A DNA stretch of 64,000 bases from Paenibacillus graminis (GCF_000758705.1 NZ_CP009287.1:248001-312000); one strand, 5' to 3'; positions 34,691-44,207 are shown, counted from the stretch's first letter. Translations and numbers: made by a program. The notes: generated by a model from the sequence alone, not told the origin.

Positions 34691-34723
34691 TGCACTTGGT
34701 GACAGCGATGCTGGTACTACCCC
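34691..34723 (+). repeat. Inverted repeat copy B bounding the AT-rich block
   Basis: TGCACTTGGTGACAGCGATG and onward matches the reverse complement of 31713-31744 at about 28 of 33 bases. The two copies enclose about 3 kb of AT-rich DNA. Confidence 0.7.
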
Positions 34724-34835
34724 GGGAAGGGGAAGAGAGGCTCTTTATAGAATTAAGGGCTAAAGCACTGCAATCCAAGTCAAAACTACAACTCCCGGCT
34801 CTGCTAAGATCAATAGAGAAAGGAGGGAACACGGC

Positions 34836-35741
34836 ATGTACGAATGGAATGAGATGGTTCAACTCATGGTGGATTGGGTCGACAGCGATCTTGCCACAGT
34901 GCCATCGCTTCTGAAAATGTCGGAGCAGCTTGGCTACTCGCCATATTACTGCACGAAGCAGTTTCACTCGCTGACTGGAATGACCCTGCGGGATTACATC
35001 TGGCAGCGAAGAATCAGCCGCGCCGCTCTGGAGCTGCGGGATACGGATGCCCGGATTCTGGACATTGCCTTGAAGTTCGGCTTTTCGTCACAGGAAGCGT
35101 TCTCACGGGCGTTTGTGAAAGCTTTCAAGATTACACCGCATGCTTACCGGAAGGCACCCAGGCCCATTCCGCTCGCGATTCGCCCTGAAGTGTTCTCCCC
35201 TTATCACTACGTAATCAAGGAGCGGGATAAGATGAGACAGGTGCATTTGCAGGAAGCGGAAATCAAGATCGAGTGCATACCGGCCCATAAGTTCATTGGG
35301 ATCTGGGATGCTGAGGTGGACAATTACGGCCAGTTCTGGAAACACGGTCATGATTGTGACGAGGTGTCGGGAACGCTGGAAAGTATGTCCCATCATACTC
35401 TGCCCGGACAGATTGGCCAAACGGCGGGCTGGTTCTACCAGAACGGGCAAAAAGGGTACCTGTACGGAATCCCTGTGGCGGCGGACTATAACGGGGAGAT
35501 CCCGGAGGGAATGGAGGTCAGAGATATCCCTGAATCCGAGTATCTGGTCTTCTTCCACCCGCCGTTTGATTATCTGCAGGACAACGGTGAAGTGATGCGG
35601 ACCGTAGAACAGGTGGCCTGGAATTATAATCCGGAAAGCATGGGCTATCAGTGGGATGAGGATACCAAGCAGGATTACCAGCGCCATTATCCGGAGGGTT
35701 ACGGGTATGCGGTGCTGCGGCCGGTGAAGAAGCTGGAGTAG
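34836..35741 (+). CDS. AraC-family regulator with GyrI-like effector domain
   Basis: 301 residues. The AraC double helix-turn-helix is N-terminal (about 5-105: LGYSPYYCTKQFHSLTGMTL and DIALKFGFSSQEAFSRAFVK). A GyrI/SOUL-like effector-binding domain follows (about 140-300, KIECIPAHKFIGIWD, ESEYLVFFHPPF). The Rob/SoxS-plus-GyrI arrangement is typical of regulators that sense small hydrophobic or toxic compounds. AAAGGAGG lies upstream of ATG 34836. It is monocistronic, just outside repeat B. G/C content returns to the level of the surrounding chromosome here. Confidence 0.9.
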   Translation: MYEWNEMVQLMVDWVDSDLATVPSLLKMSEQLGYSPYYCTKQFHSLTGMTLRDYIWQRRISRAALELRDTDARILDIALKFGFSSQEAFSRAFVKAFKITPHAYRKAPRPIPLAIRPEVFSPYHYVIKERDKMRQVHLQEAEIKIECIPAHKFIGIWDAEVDNYGQFWKHGHDCDEVSGTLESMSHHTLPGQIGQTAGWFYQNGQKGYLYGIPVAADYNGEIPEGMEVRDIPESEYLVFFHPPFDYLQDNGEVMRTVEQVAWNYNPESMGYQWDEDTKQDYQRHYPEGYGYAVLRPVKKLE

Positions 35742-35774
35742 GGTTTAAAGGCCCGTCAAAAGTATTGCCTGAAA

Positions 35775-35802
35775 AAAGAGAAGCGCTCCTGCGCTTCTCT
35801 TT
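35775..35802. terminator. Bidirectional terminator
   Basis: AAAGAGAAGCGC (35775-35786), loop TCCT, GCGCTTCTCTTT (35791-35802). It ends both the AraC gene and the converging nonulosonate operon. Confidence 0.93.
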
Positions 35803-35844
35803 CATTAACCCTATAATCTTTCGGCTAATGTTCCAAAAACATTA

Positions 35845-36894
35845 TTACAATAACTGCTCCCAGCTTAATGGAGTTCCAATTTTTAGATCTCTTTTAATTT
35901 GCTTTCCTAAGAGCAGATCATAGTATTTTGGATCTAAACCAAATCCAGGACGGATCACGCTTATATTTTCCATCGTCAACACTTCGCCAGCCTTTACATC
36001 CCTGGAAATATAAATTGATCGTCTGAATTGAAGTGAATGTTCTTCTTCCTTTGTGGGACCGATTGAAACCCCGCCTAGTGCTTTCCAGGCTGTATCCGTT
36101 TCTCTCACAAGTGCAGCAAATTCTTCAGGCTCCAGGGAAAAAGCAGAATCAACGCCACCTTCATCACGGTTAAGTGTAAAGTGCTTTTCAATGACTGTGC
36201 TGCCAAGTGCTACACTTGCAACGGCTGCCCCAACTCCCAATGTATGGTCCGATAGACCAACCTGACAATGAAATACATCTCTTAAGTAAGGGATTGTATT
36301 CAGATTCGTGTTTTCGGGTGAAGCCGGATAACTGCTTGTGCATTTTAATAAAATGAAATCATCGCAGCCTGCATCCTTAATAGTTTTTACTAAATTTTCA
36401 ATTTCACCCAGGGAAGCCATCCCTGTAGAAATAATCATCGGCTTTCTCTTGGATGCAACTTTTTTTAATAAAGGGATATCATTATTTTCGAAGGAGGCAA
36501 TTTTGTAGCATGCAACATCAAGGGTTTCTAAAAATTCAAGCGAAGTTTCATCAAACGGTGTACTAAAAGGAATCATCCCTAATTTCTTGCAGTAATCAAA
36601 AATTGGCTGATGCCATTCCCATGGGGTATACGCCTCTTTATAGAGCTCAAATAGAGACTTCCCTTTCCAAAGTCCATTGGATTCAATCATAAAATCCCCG
36701 TCTTGAATATTAAGGGTCATCGTCTCAGGAGTATACGTTTGAATTTTGAACGCATGTGCTCCTGCTTTTGCCGCTGCCTTAACAATACCCAGCGCCCGGT
36801 CGAGGGACTGGTTATGATTCCCTGACATTTCCGCTATGATAAAGGGAGGATTGCCGTTGCCTATACGTCTGTTACCGATCGTTATTTCCTTCAT
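35845..36894 (-). CDS. pseI: Pseudaminic acid synthase
   Basis: Condenses phosphoenolpyruvate with 2,4-diacetamido-2,4,6-trideoxy-altrose to pseudaminic acid in the cytoplasm. 349 residues: NeuB-type barrel with IAEMSGNHNQSLDRA, FKIQTYTPETMTLN, ISTGMASLGEIE, LLKCTSSYPA and LSDHTLGVGAAVASVALGS. A C-terminal SAF (antifreeze-like) domain covers about 290-349 (SRDVKAGEVLTMENISVIRP). The GNHNQ N-terminus is the PseI rather than NeuB form. It overlaps PseH by 23 bases and is the last gene of the operon. Confidence 0.93.
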   Translation of the reverse strand: MKEITIGNRRIGNGNPPFIIAEMSGNHNQSLDRALGIVKAAAKAGAHAFKIQTYTPETMTLNIQDGDFMIESNGLWKGKSLFELYKEAYTPWEWHQPIFDYCKKLGMIPFSTPFDETSLEFLETLDVACYKIASFENNDIPLLKKVASKRKPMIISTGMASLGEIENLVKTIKDAGCDDFILLKCTSSYPASPENTNLNTIPYLRDVFHCQVGLSDHTLGVGAAVASVALGSTVIEKHFTLNRDEGGVDSAFSLEPEEFAALVRETDTAWKALGGVSIGPTKEEEHSLQFRRSIYISRDVKAGEVLTMENISVIRPGFGLDPKYYDLLLGKQIKRDLKIGTPLSWEQLL

Positions 36895-37444
36895 TTGCTT
36901 TTACAACCTCCTCTTTTAGAAATTCACTTTGCTTCTCCCATTGTTCCTTAAATATTCCCATGAACACCACATCGGCATATTTATTGTTTTGTAGAATTTG
37001 CTTTATTAGCCTGCCCTCTTCAGCAAAACCTAATTTTGTATGATAGGCTAAGCTCTTGCTATTAAAGTCTAGTATTTGAGCACAACATTTCCTCATATGC
37101 CTCTCCTTAAAAATTAAATCCAAAGCTAAGATCCCCATGACCTTCCCGGACCAGCGGGGACAGGTCTTATCCCCAATATAAAATCCCCATTCGCAGGTTT
37201 TGTTCTTGGGATCGATTTGTGAAAAGTTCACTACACCAATGGGGGTTTCTTTATACAAACACAGTTTTACTAGTTTATTTGCATCTTTTTCCACGGTCTC
37301 AAACCATCGGAAATGATCTTCTAACGGGATGAAATCATCATTCATCATAAATGGACGGATATAGTCTGCATTACGCCATTCCCATACAAGTTTTAGATCT
37401 TTTTGACCTAAATTCTCCAGTTTATAATCGTTAATGTCTGCCAT
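36872..37444 (-). CDS. pseH: UDP-4-amino-4,6-dideoxy-N-acetyl-altrosamine N-acetyltransferase
   Basis: GNAT-fold acetyltransferase, 190 residues, acting third in the pseudaminic pathway, adding the N4 acetyl group from acetyl-CoA. Visible: LVWEWRNADYIRPFM at the start, GVVNFSQIDPKNKTCEWGFYIG, and the coenzyme segment near KVMGILALDLIF. The pattern LGF-EGRL (KLGFAEEGRLIKQI) ends the fold. Overlap of 14 bases with PseG and 23 with PseI means tight coupling. Confidence 0.9.
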   Translation of the reverse strand: MADINDYKLENLGQKDLKLVWEWRNADYIRPFMMNDDFIPLEDHFRWFETVEKDANKLVKLCLYKETPIGVVNFSQIDPKNKTCEWGFYIGDKTCPRWSGKVMGILALDLIFKERHMRKCCAQILDFNSKSLAYHTKLGFAEEGRLIKQILQNNKYADVVFMGIFKEQWEKQSEFLKEEVVKANEGNNDR

Positions 37445-38528
37445 TGTCCCCTCCCATGATCATTGCTATAACGTCATTAAATTTATCCTCTCCCATCAGC
37501 TGAAGGGCTTTGAGGGACATCTTTTTCACCAGTGACGGGTTGGCAAGCATGGAGTTTATTCCGTCCTCAATCCTTTTCGTTGTTACATCAGCACTAACCC
37601 CTAAGCAGCAAGCAGCCCCTTGATCATGCACCAGCTTAGTTATTTCCCTTTGATTATCTGCAGTTATAATTGAAAGTGAAGGTAATCCTAAATAACACCG
37701 CTCCCATGTGGAACTTCCGCCTGCTCCGATTGAAAAGTCGGCCTTTCTCATTAATTCGGCCATATAATCAATCTGACAATGAAAAATTACATTTGGCATA
37801 TGATTGCATATTTGTTGAATGACATCCTTGTTTTTATTCATTTCACCTACAACGACATCGATGTGTAAACTGGAGAAATGGAAATCACTTAATGCCTGTA
37901 ATGTTTTTAAGGTTTCATTGGTAGGGTCTGTGCCGCCAAAAAACACAAGAATTCTGTTGATCCTTCCATCACGATCCGCTAACTGCTTCTTAACTGTCCG
38001 AAATTCAGGCCGAAGTATTGCATAACGGGTCCCTACTAATTTCACGCAACCTTTGGGGACTAAATCCTGGTAACGGTCCTCAGTATACGAACAATTTGGA
38101 TCTAGTAAAATGCTGCATTGATGCGGCCGGTCGGCTAAGTCATCAATCACCACAATCTTCGTCACATTCTTTTCTATTAATTTCTCCCATCTTTGATCAA
38201 TCCCATAATGGTCAATGATCAAACAATCAACAGGCGGGGATTCCATAAGGATTTGTGCGGTTTCCATCGCATCTGTTTGGAAGTCCACTTGTAACCAGGA
38301 GGAATCCCCTTTGATGTGGAAAGGCAGCAAAAATACAGGATAACCTCTGTCCGTAATATAGTTTGTCAGATTTCCAGGCAAATCACGGCAAATGAACGAG
38401 ACTTTTGCTCTTTCTTTTGTAAGTTCATCGGCAAGTGTTAGACAACGCATGACGTGACCCGTACCCATTTCATAGGAAGAATCCACTCGAAAGATTATAT
38501 TCATATCAACAACTTCTCCTATTACCAT
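37431..38528 (-). CDS. pseG: UDP-2,4-diacetamido-2,4,6-trideoxy-altropyranose hydrolase
   Basis: Removes UDP from the sugar before PseI acts. 365 residues, MurG-like GT-B fold: FRVDSSYEMGTGHVMRCLTLA at the start (quoted in part for GxGHxxRC), DHYGIDQRWE in the middle, FFGGTDPTNETLK and GAGGSSTWERCYLGLPSL in the nucleotide-binding half. The conserved His in GHVMRC is the proposed catalytic residue of the family. It overlaps the SDR gene by 7 bases. Confidence 0.92.
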   Translation of the reverse strand: MVIGEVVDMNIIFRVDSSYEMGTGHVMRCLTLADELTKERAKVSFICRDLPGNLTNYITDRGYPVFLLPFHIKGDSSWLQVDFQTDAMETAQILMESPPVDCLIIDHYGIDQRWEKLIEKNVTKIVVIDDLADRPHQCSILLDPNCSYTEDRYQDLVPKGCVKLVGTRYAILRPEFRTVKKQLADRDGRINRILVFFGGTDPTNETLKTLQALSDFHFSSLHIDVVVGEMNKNKDVIQQICNHMPNVIFHCQIDYMAELMRKADFSIGAGGSSTWERCYLGLPSLSIITADNQREITKLVHDQGAACCLGVSADVTTKRIEDGINSMLANPSLVKKMSLKALQLMGEDKFNDVIAMIMGGDNGRH

Positions 38529-39319
38529 GCTGTCCAGCCGCCATCGACAGAAATATTCTCACCTGTGATATAAGCAGAAGCAGCGGATGCAAGAAAAACC
38601 ATAATTCCTTTTAGGTCTTCAGGTTTACCGATCCTGCCTAAAGGGTTTTTCTCTTCAAGGTGTTTAATAAAATTTGTATTCGCTTGAACCGATTGATTTG
38701 GAAAGGGGCCGGGTGATACTGTATTTGCCCGGATCCCATGTTTACCGTAGTGGCAAGCGATATAGCGGGTAAATTGATTAATGGCTGCTTTGCCTGCTCC
38801 GTAATTAGCCGGGTTATCCATTCCGCTATCGCCATAGACCTCAGGGTTTGGAGAAACTATGCCATACATAGAAGACATATTGATGATTGAACCCTTTTTC
38901 TGATCCATCATGTAGGGTAATACAGCTTGGGTACATCTAAAAGTTCCATTAATCGTTCCATCCATGCCCCTTAACCAATCCTCTTCACTCATGGTGACTA
39001 ATTTTCCCGGTGAGCTAAATGCAGCATTATTCACTAAAATATCAATACTCCCGGCGGCTTCAAAAATTTCTTGAAAACACTTTTTGATGGAGGCTTCTTT
39101 TCGGATATCGATATATTTACCAAAGCATTCTGCTGCAGTTTTTTTGGCAATCTTTTCCGCTAAACCGATACATTTCATTTCATTTGGACTTACAATGTAA
39201 ACATTAGCACCAGCCTCAGCAAGACCTTCTGATATTGCCTTTCCTAAATAACCCGCACCACCTGTCACTACTGCTGTGTTACCTTCTAAATTAAAAATTC
39301 TATTTCTTGTAGACTCCAT
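38522..39319 (-). CDS. SDR oxidoreductase, PtmA-like
   Basis: 265 residues from ATG 39319, which directly follows the stop of the upstream gene; TTG 39343 would add 8 residues. Rossmann motif VVTGGAGYLGKAISEGL, NNAAFSSPG, catalytic Ser in NMSSMYG and Tyr/Lys in NYGAGKAAINQF. Such SDRs (PtmA group) recur in legionaminic/pseudaminic flagellin-glycan loci, where their exact step is often uncertain. It lies between the AKR and PseG genes in the operon, so a modifying or alternative-precursor role is likely. Confidence 0.85.
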   Translation of the reverse strand: MESTRNRIFNLEGNTAVVTGGAGYLGKAISEGLAEAGANVYIVSPNEMKCIGLAEKIAKKTAAECFGKYIDIRKEASIKKCFQEIFEAAGSIDILVNNAAFSSPGKLVTMSEEDWLRGMDGTINGTFRCTQAVLPYMMDQKKGSIINMSSMYGIVSPNPEVYGDSGMDNPANYGAGKAAINQFTRYIACHYGKHGIRANTVSPGPFPNQSVQANTNFIKHLEEKNPLGRIGKPEDLKGIMVFLASAASAYITGENISVDGGWTAW

Positions 39320-39320
39320 T

Positions 39321-40235
39321 TTAGTTCCACATCCTAGGATCAATAATCTTTGAGGGAATATCTATAAATAATTGATGGATCTCTTTAATCACCTCTTTTT
39401 TTAAAGGAGGTAATTCCATCATCGTGAGGTTTTCCTTTAATTGATCTATCGTCTCACACCCAATGATGATTTTTGATACACCTGGAAGATCTCTTACAAA
39501 CAGAAAGGAAAGCTCCTTTATGGATATCCCTGTTTCTCCGCAATATTGTAATAATCGTTCCAATGGTTTTTTGGCTTGTTTCAGCTTATCGGGAAGATGC
39601 TCTGGAGCCATCAATAATAATCCTTGAAGATAGATACTTCGTGCAAATACTTCTATTCCTTTTTCTGATAGTTTTTCAAGCATTCCATTTCGTATCAATC
39701 TTTGGTCAAATAAATTAATGGGTACCTGAATACTGTCAAAACAACCTAAGTTTAAATACATCTCAATATCTTGTGGATCATATACGGAAACACCAATTTT
39801 ATGGATAATCCGTATTTGCTTCAGATCACTAAGAATGTTAATTATCTCGCCATTTTGGTAGGTCATATCCATAGGATCATGCAAAAGACACCTATCTAAA
39901 GCAGAAAGTTTTAAATTTTCCAGCGAAGAAACAAGGGAAGAATACACAAAGTTTTTTCGTTCTTCTTCAGTTCTGAAACCTAATGTCCGTACAGAGGGGA
40001 GCTTCGTCACAATAACCGGCTTGCTATTCAAATTTAAGTTATTCAAACAATCCCCAATCATTTTCTCACTTTCGCCATATCCCGGCGCTGTGTCCAAATA
40101 ACCAATACCTGAGGTAACGGCATATTTGATTAATTCACAGCTTTTTTGTCTGGACGGCATACCTGCCACATTAGAAATCCCATATTTTGTGCCTAATTGA
40201 GCCGTACCCAACATAAGTTTAGAACCATTTCTCAT
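39321..40235 (-). CDS. Aldo/keto reductase of the glycan operon
   Basis: 304 residues, AKR barrel: LGTAQLGTKYGISNVAG, Asp/Tyr in YLDTAPGYGESE, Lys in IVTKLPSV, His in CLLHDPMD, and the NADPH tail KIIIGCETIDQLKEN. This form (LGTAQLG) is common in surface-sugar and spore-coat clusters. It abuts the SDR gene (ATG two bases beyond its stop) and lies 23 bases after the synthase-cytidylyltransferase fusion. It probably reduces a keto-sugar intermediate, which one is unknown. Confidence 0.88.
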   Translation of the reverse strand: MRNGSKLMLGTAQLGTKYGISNVAGMPSRQKSCELIKYAVTSGIGYLDTAPGYGESEKMIGDCLNNLNLNSKPVIVTKLPSVRTLGFRTEEERKNFVYSSLVSSLENLKLSALDRCLLHDPMDMTYQNGEIINILSDLKQIRIIHKIGVSVYDPQDIEMYLNLGCFDSIQVPINLFDQRLIRNGMLEKLSEKGIEVFARSIYLQGLLLMAPEHLPDKLKQAKKPLERLLQYCGETGISIKELSFLFVRDLPGVSKIIIGCETIDQLKENLTMMELPPLKKEVIKEIHQLFIDIPSKIIDPRMWN

Positions 40236-40258
40236 CCGGCAACCTCACACTTTCATGG

Positions 40259-42037
40259 TTAAATAAACTTTGTCGCTTTATTCAACTCGTTAATTAGTGA
40301 CGTATCCTCCAACCATTTCACTTTGATTCCCCTATTCATTTCCATCAGCTTCGGGTTATTCAACAAAAAGGACTTTAATTCTTCAAAGTAAAGCGGCCTT
40401 TTTCCAACATCTAACTCATTAAATATTTTCTCGAATAATTTCAAATCCTCAGCTTCATCCAGGGTTAATCGCCAATCCGGAAAAATCCATTGATCTGGAA
40501 TATCGATAGAGTTTACATTGAACAGGGTTGGATTATTCATAAAATAAAAAGACAGATATTCTGTATAAGTGAGGTCTTCTGAATGCTGTAATAATTGCAA
40601 TAATCTTCTAAGCGCTTCAACTGTAATCACATCACCAACAGTCCCCATTGTAGATTCCTTTGCATGGGAAAAATCGGCTCCGCTTTTTATATGATGATCT
40701 ATCAAATAACTGAGCATTTCCGGTGAAATAAAAGGATCGTCACCAGTGACACGAACAACAATATCTGCATTGGTTTCTTCAGCAGATTTGAGTATTCTTT
40801 TAGGAACATTTGTTGGATCTCCAGTTACAATTTTCACCTTATGATCCAAAGTGAAGTTGGTAAGGGGTTGATCCTCTGGAAGATCAGAGGTTGCCAGGAC
40901 AACCTGATCACAATTCGGGACTGCCAAACAATTCATTAGACATCTTTCAATGGAAGGGACACCATTTAGAGGAAGCAAGGCCTTCCGCCGAAGTCTTGTT
41001 GATTTCAATCTGCAAATCACTACAATGCAAACCTTGGGTTTATTAACCATGTCCGGGGTGATCGGGGTATCGGCGGGAATAACTGATTTTGAGATAAGCG
41101 GAAATCGTTCGGAAGTGTTTTGTGCCCTAAATGCATTGGGTACGGAAGACCGTTTATATCTTATTTTTTCGTCTGTTATAATCTCACCCGGGCTAATCCC
41201 TTTTCTCGAAACTATTTTTAAAGATGAATCCTCAAGATACTTTCTTTCTGATTCTTTTATGTCCAGGCTACCCCATACAACCTCTGCCCTGCGCAGCTTT
41301 TCAACCATTACTTTAAATTCGTGCGGTTCCAGTGCTGAATAATAATCAATCCCTTTACTCGAACGGTCAATGGTAATATGCTTCTCAATGATTCCTGCCC
41401 CCAATAAATAAGCATAGACAGGCAAGTCTATTGCCATTTCATTGCCGGCATCTTCGTGATCAGCAAAGCCAACTTCCAATTGATATCTTTGTTTGAAGTA
41501 AGCGAGACGACTCAGATTGGAATCCTCTGTTCGCGTAGGGTATCCTTGATAACCATGCATTAAAATGATTGGACCCTTAAAGTTATTTTTAATGTAGGAT
41601 AGCTGTTTATCAATTTCTTCTTCATACCAACCTCCCACACCAATTAATAATGGTTTTTCAAACTTCTTTAGAGCTTGAATCAACGTATCGGACTGTAATA
41701 CTGTTGATGCTAATTTCAGACCATCAACTGAACCTTCAAGCTCAGCTAATAACTGGGCTCCCCATTCATCGTATATGTCCACCCAAACTTCTAATCCCAA
41801 ACCTTTCGCGAGGGTTAATGAATCGGCCCATATTTTGTTGTCGATGGATAAATCAATATAAGTTTGATAGTGAATAAAGTCCGGTGTAGCTATACTGTCG
41901 TATTTAAACCACTGAAATTTCACGCCATCTGCGCCACTATCTGCGGCAGCAATGATCAATTCTGCCAGCCTGGCAGGGTCACCCCAGTGGGCATTAGCAA
42001 TCTCGGCAAGGACTTTCGCTGTTGCCACCTTGATCAC
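40259..42037 (-). CDS. Fused nonulosonate synthase (NeuB + SAF) and cytidylyltransferase
   Basis: 592 residues with three parts. NeuB-type synthase (about 1-265): EIANAHWGDPARLAELIIAA, FADHEDAG, GAGIIEKHITIDRSSKG. SAF domain (about 275-335): IVSRKGISPGEIITDEKIRY. SpsF/NeuA-like nucleotidyltransferase (about 335-560): VICRLKSTRLRRKALLPLNG, IVVRVTGDDPFISPEM. The natural reading is synthesis of a nonulosonate and its activation to the CMP-sugar by one protein, as SpsE and SpsF would do separately. It is a second synthase beside PseI. The start GTG 42037 has only a weak GAAAGAAG site. No other CMP-transferase is seen, so this domain may also serve PseI. Confidence 0.85.
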   Translation of the reverse strand: MIKVATAKVLAEIANAHWGDPARLAELIIAAADSGADGVKFQWFKYDSIATPDFIHYQTYIDLSIDNKIWADSLTLAKGLGLEVWVDIYDEWGAQLLAELEGSVDGLKLASTVLQSDTLIQALKKFEKPLLIGVGGWYEEEIDKQLSYIKNNFKGPIILMHGYQGYPTRTEDSNLSRLAYFKQRYQLEVGFADHEDAGNEMAIDLPVYAYLLGAGIIEKHITIDRSSKGIDYYSALEPHEFKVMVEKLRRAEVVWGSLDIKESERKYLEDSSLKIVSRKGISPGEIITDEKIRYKRSSVPNAFRAQNTSERFPLISKSVIPADTPITPDMVNKPKVCIVVICRLKSTRLRRKALLPLNGVPSIERCLMNCLAVPNCDQVVLATSDLPEDQPLTNFTLDHKVKIVTGDPTNVPKRILKSAEETNADIVVRVTGDDPFISPEMLSYLIDHHIKSGADFSHAKESTMGTVGDVITVEALRRLLQLLQHSEDLTYTEYLSFYFMNNPTLFNVNSIDIPDQWIFPDWRLTLDEAEDLKLFEKIFNELDVGKRPLYFEELKSFLLNNPKLMEMNRGIKVKWLEDTSLINELNKATKFI

Positions 42038-42045
42038 TTCTTTCT

Positions 42046-43245
42046 TTATTTATTGGAATAGTAGGTTATAACCTTCTTCACAGCCTCCACAACATCCATC
42101 ACATCGCGATGATCCATTCCTGCATATAAAGGGAGTGTAATGAATTCTTTATAACAGCTTTCAGCGATCGGACAAATTCCCTTTTGAAAGCCTAAGCTTT
42201 CGTAATAGGGGTGAAAATAAACGGGGATATAATGGACATTTACACCGATATTTTCTTTTTGCAGTGCTTGAAATATCTCTTTCCTGCCGGCAGTCAGTTG
42301 TGAGAGCTGGAGTTTTAGAATATAGAGATGCCAGCTCGAATCAACATCGGAAAGCTGATGCGGGAGGATGATTTCTTCTATCGAGCCCAGTTCCTTGGTA
42401 TAGAGTTCTGCAAGTTGCTTGCGCTTCTCTATAAAACTCCCGATTTTCTTCAACTGTGATATGCCTAGTGATGCCTGAATATCCGTTATTCTGTAGTTGA
42501 ACCCGAGAAACTGCATTTCATAATACCAGGGTCCATGGTTTTCCCTTAATAGTTTTTGCTCCCTTGTAATTCCATGTGTCCGGAATTGCAGTAATTTCTT
42601 ATACAATTCTTCTTTATTCGTTGTAATCATTCCACCCTCACCAGTTGTTATATGTTTCACTGGATGAAAGCTAAACATCGTCATATCACTAATTGAGCCA
42701 ATCCTTTTATTCTTATATTTTGCACCCAGCGCATGTGCGGCATCTTCGATCACAACTAAGTTGTTTTCCCGGGCAATTGTTATGATTTCATCAAGCTGGG
42801 CGGGCTGGCCTGTAAAATGAACTGGAATGATTGCTTTTGTTTTTTCTGTAATGTTTTCCTTTACCAATTTGGGGTCCAGGTTATACGTTAGCGGGTCGAT
42901 ATCGACGAATACCGGTTTTCCTCCTTGGTATAATACACAGTTAGCTGAAGCGGCAAAGGTCATTGGTGTTGTAATGACCTCATCACCCTCGCCAATCCCG
43001 GCAGCATGACAGGCACCATGCAACGCTGCTGTTCCGCTTGAAAATGCCACAGCATACTTCGCTCCTGTGAACCTTGCAATGTCAGCTTCAAATTGCTCAA
43101 TGGCAGGACCGCTTGTTATGAAATCACTTTGCAATACCTCAACCACCGATTGGATATCCATCTCATCGATGACTTGTTTTCCATAAGGCAGATAGTGGGC
43201 ACGTACGGGAGCTCCGCCATGGATTGCTAATTTACTTTTGCTCAT
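42046..43245 (-). CDS. pseC: UDP-4-amino-4,6-dideoxy-N-acetyl-altrosamine aminotransferase
   Basis: PLP enzyme of the DegT/DnrJ/EryC1 class, 399 residues, second step of pseudaminic acid synthesis. Visible: FSSGTAALHGACHAAGIGEG, VDIDPLTYNLD, EDAAHALGAKYKNK, and the PLP-binding Lys in FHPVKHITTGEGGM, plus YRITDIQASLG and VHYIPVYFHPYY. AAAGGAG precedes the ATG, which overlaps the stop of the epimerase gene by 4 bases. Confidence 0.94.
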   Translation of the reverse strand: MSKSKLAIHGGAPVRAHYLPYGKQVIDEMDIQSVVEVLQSDFITSGPAIEQFEADIARFTGAKYAVAFSSGTAALHGACHAAGIGEGDEVITTPMTFAASANCVLYQGGKPVFVDIDPLTYNLDPKLVKENITEKTKAIIPVHFTGQPAQLDEIITIARENNLVVIEDAAHALGAKYKNKRIGSISDMTMFSFHPVKHITTGEGGMITTNKEELYKKLLQFRTHGITREQKLLRENHGPWYYEMQFLGFNYRITDIQASLGISQLKKIGSFIEKRKQLAELYTKELGSIEEIILPHQLSDVDSSWHLYILKLQLSQLTAGRKEIFQALQKENIGVNVHYIPVYFHPYYESLGFQKGICPIAESCYKEFITLPLYAGMDHRDVMDVVEAVKKVITYYSNK

Positions 43246-44207
43246 GATTTGAAAGGCTCCTTTCTATGAAAGGTTGATTGTATCCATTTTTCCGTCTGTT
43301 TTATTCCCTCTTCAATCGTTACCTTTGGTGTCCAAGACAGCGTTTTTTCAGCTTTTTGAAAATTACATAACAGCTTTTGAATCTCACTTTGAGGATGAAT
43401 ATGGGGAATATGGTGAATAGGCACTTGCCCTTTTGAAATAAGCTCTGCTAACTGATTGATTGAAATATCTCTCCCTGTACCTGCATTAACAATTTCTCCA
43501 TTTAACTGATCGCTGTAACCAGCTTCAACCACAAAATCAGCACAATCTGCTACATACAGCAAATCTCGTGATTGTGTACCCTCTCCATAGATATTCAGTG
43601 GTTCGCCTTTTAACTTATTATGAATAAAGATGGCCACGACTCCGCCTTCACCGCCGGTTCTCTGGAAAGGACCATACGTATTAAACGGTCTTACGACAAC
43701 TGCCGGTAAACCGTATGCGAAGAAATAGGATAACACCATATTTTCAGCAGCAATTTTTGCTCCGGCATATGGAGAAGCTGGTTTGATCGGCGATTGCTCG
43801 TCAATTCCATGCTCATCACTTGCTCTGGCGTAAACCATGCATGTACTCATAAAGACAATTTTCACTTGCTGCCGTCTGCACTCTTCCAGTAAATAAAAAG
43901 TAGCAACAGTGTCGTTGTTAAAAGTAGTTTCAGGATCATCAATGCTGTCTTGAACATTGATGCTTGCTGCAAGATGGTAACAAAGCTCAAATGTGGTCTC
44001 CCGAAAAAGCTCGTGTAAGGGTTCCCGGTCTTTAAGATCCATGATTTTGACCATTTGCAGGTTTTTATTGTCAAGAAACTCGTTCACATTCTCAAGTGAG
44101 GAATTTGCTAAGTTATCTATTACCCATACCTTGTGTCCATCCCTTAACAAACGTCCAACGACCCATCTGCCAATAAAACCGGTGCCACCGGTGACTAATA
44201 TATTCAT
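43242..44207 (-). CDS. NAD-dependent sugar epimerase/dehydratase
   Basis: 321 residues from ATG 44207, with GGAGG 5-9 bases upstream; the frame start at 44219 would place that site inside the gene. Extended SDR: ILVTGGTGFIGRWVVGRLL, Ser in FMSTCMVYAR, Tyr/Lys in SPYAGAKIAAENM. GalE/WbpP/RfbB-like. It lies between pseB and pseC although the pathway needs no such step, so it probably makes or modifies another sugar of the glycan. Confidence 0.88.
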   Translation of the reverse strand: MNILVTGGTGFIGRWVVGRLLRDGHKVWVIDNLANSSLENVNEFLDNKNLQMVKIMDLKDREPLHELFRETTFELCYHLAASINVQDSIDDPETTFNNDTVATFYLLEECRRQQVKIVFMSTCMVYARASDEHGIDEQSPIKPASPYAGAKIAAENMVLSYFFAYGLPAVVVRPFNTYGPFQRTGGEGGVVAIFIHNKLKGEPLNIYGEGTQSRDLLYVADCADFVVEAGYSDQLNGEIVNAGTGRDISINQLAELISKGQVPIHHIPHIHPQSEIQKLLCNFQKAEKTLSWTPKVTIEEGIKQTEKWIQSTFHRKEPFKS

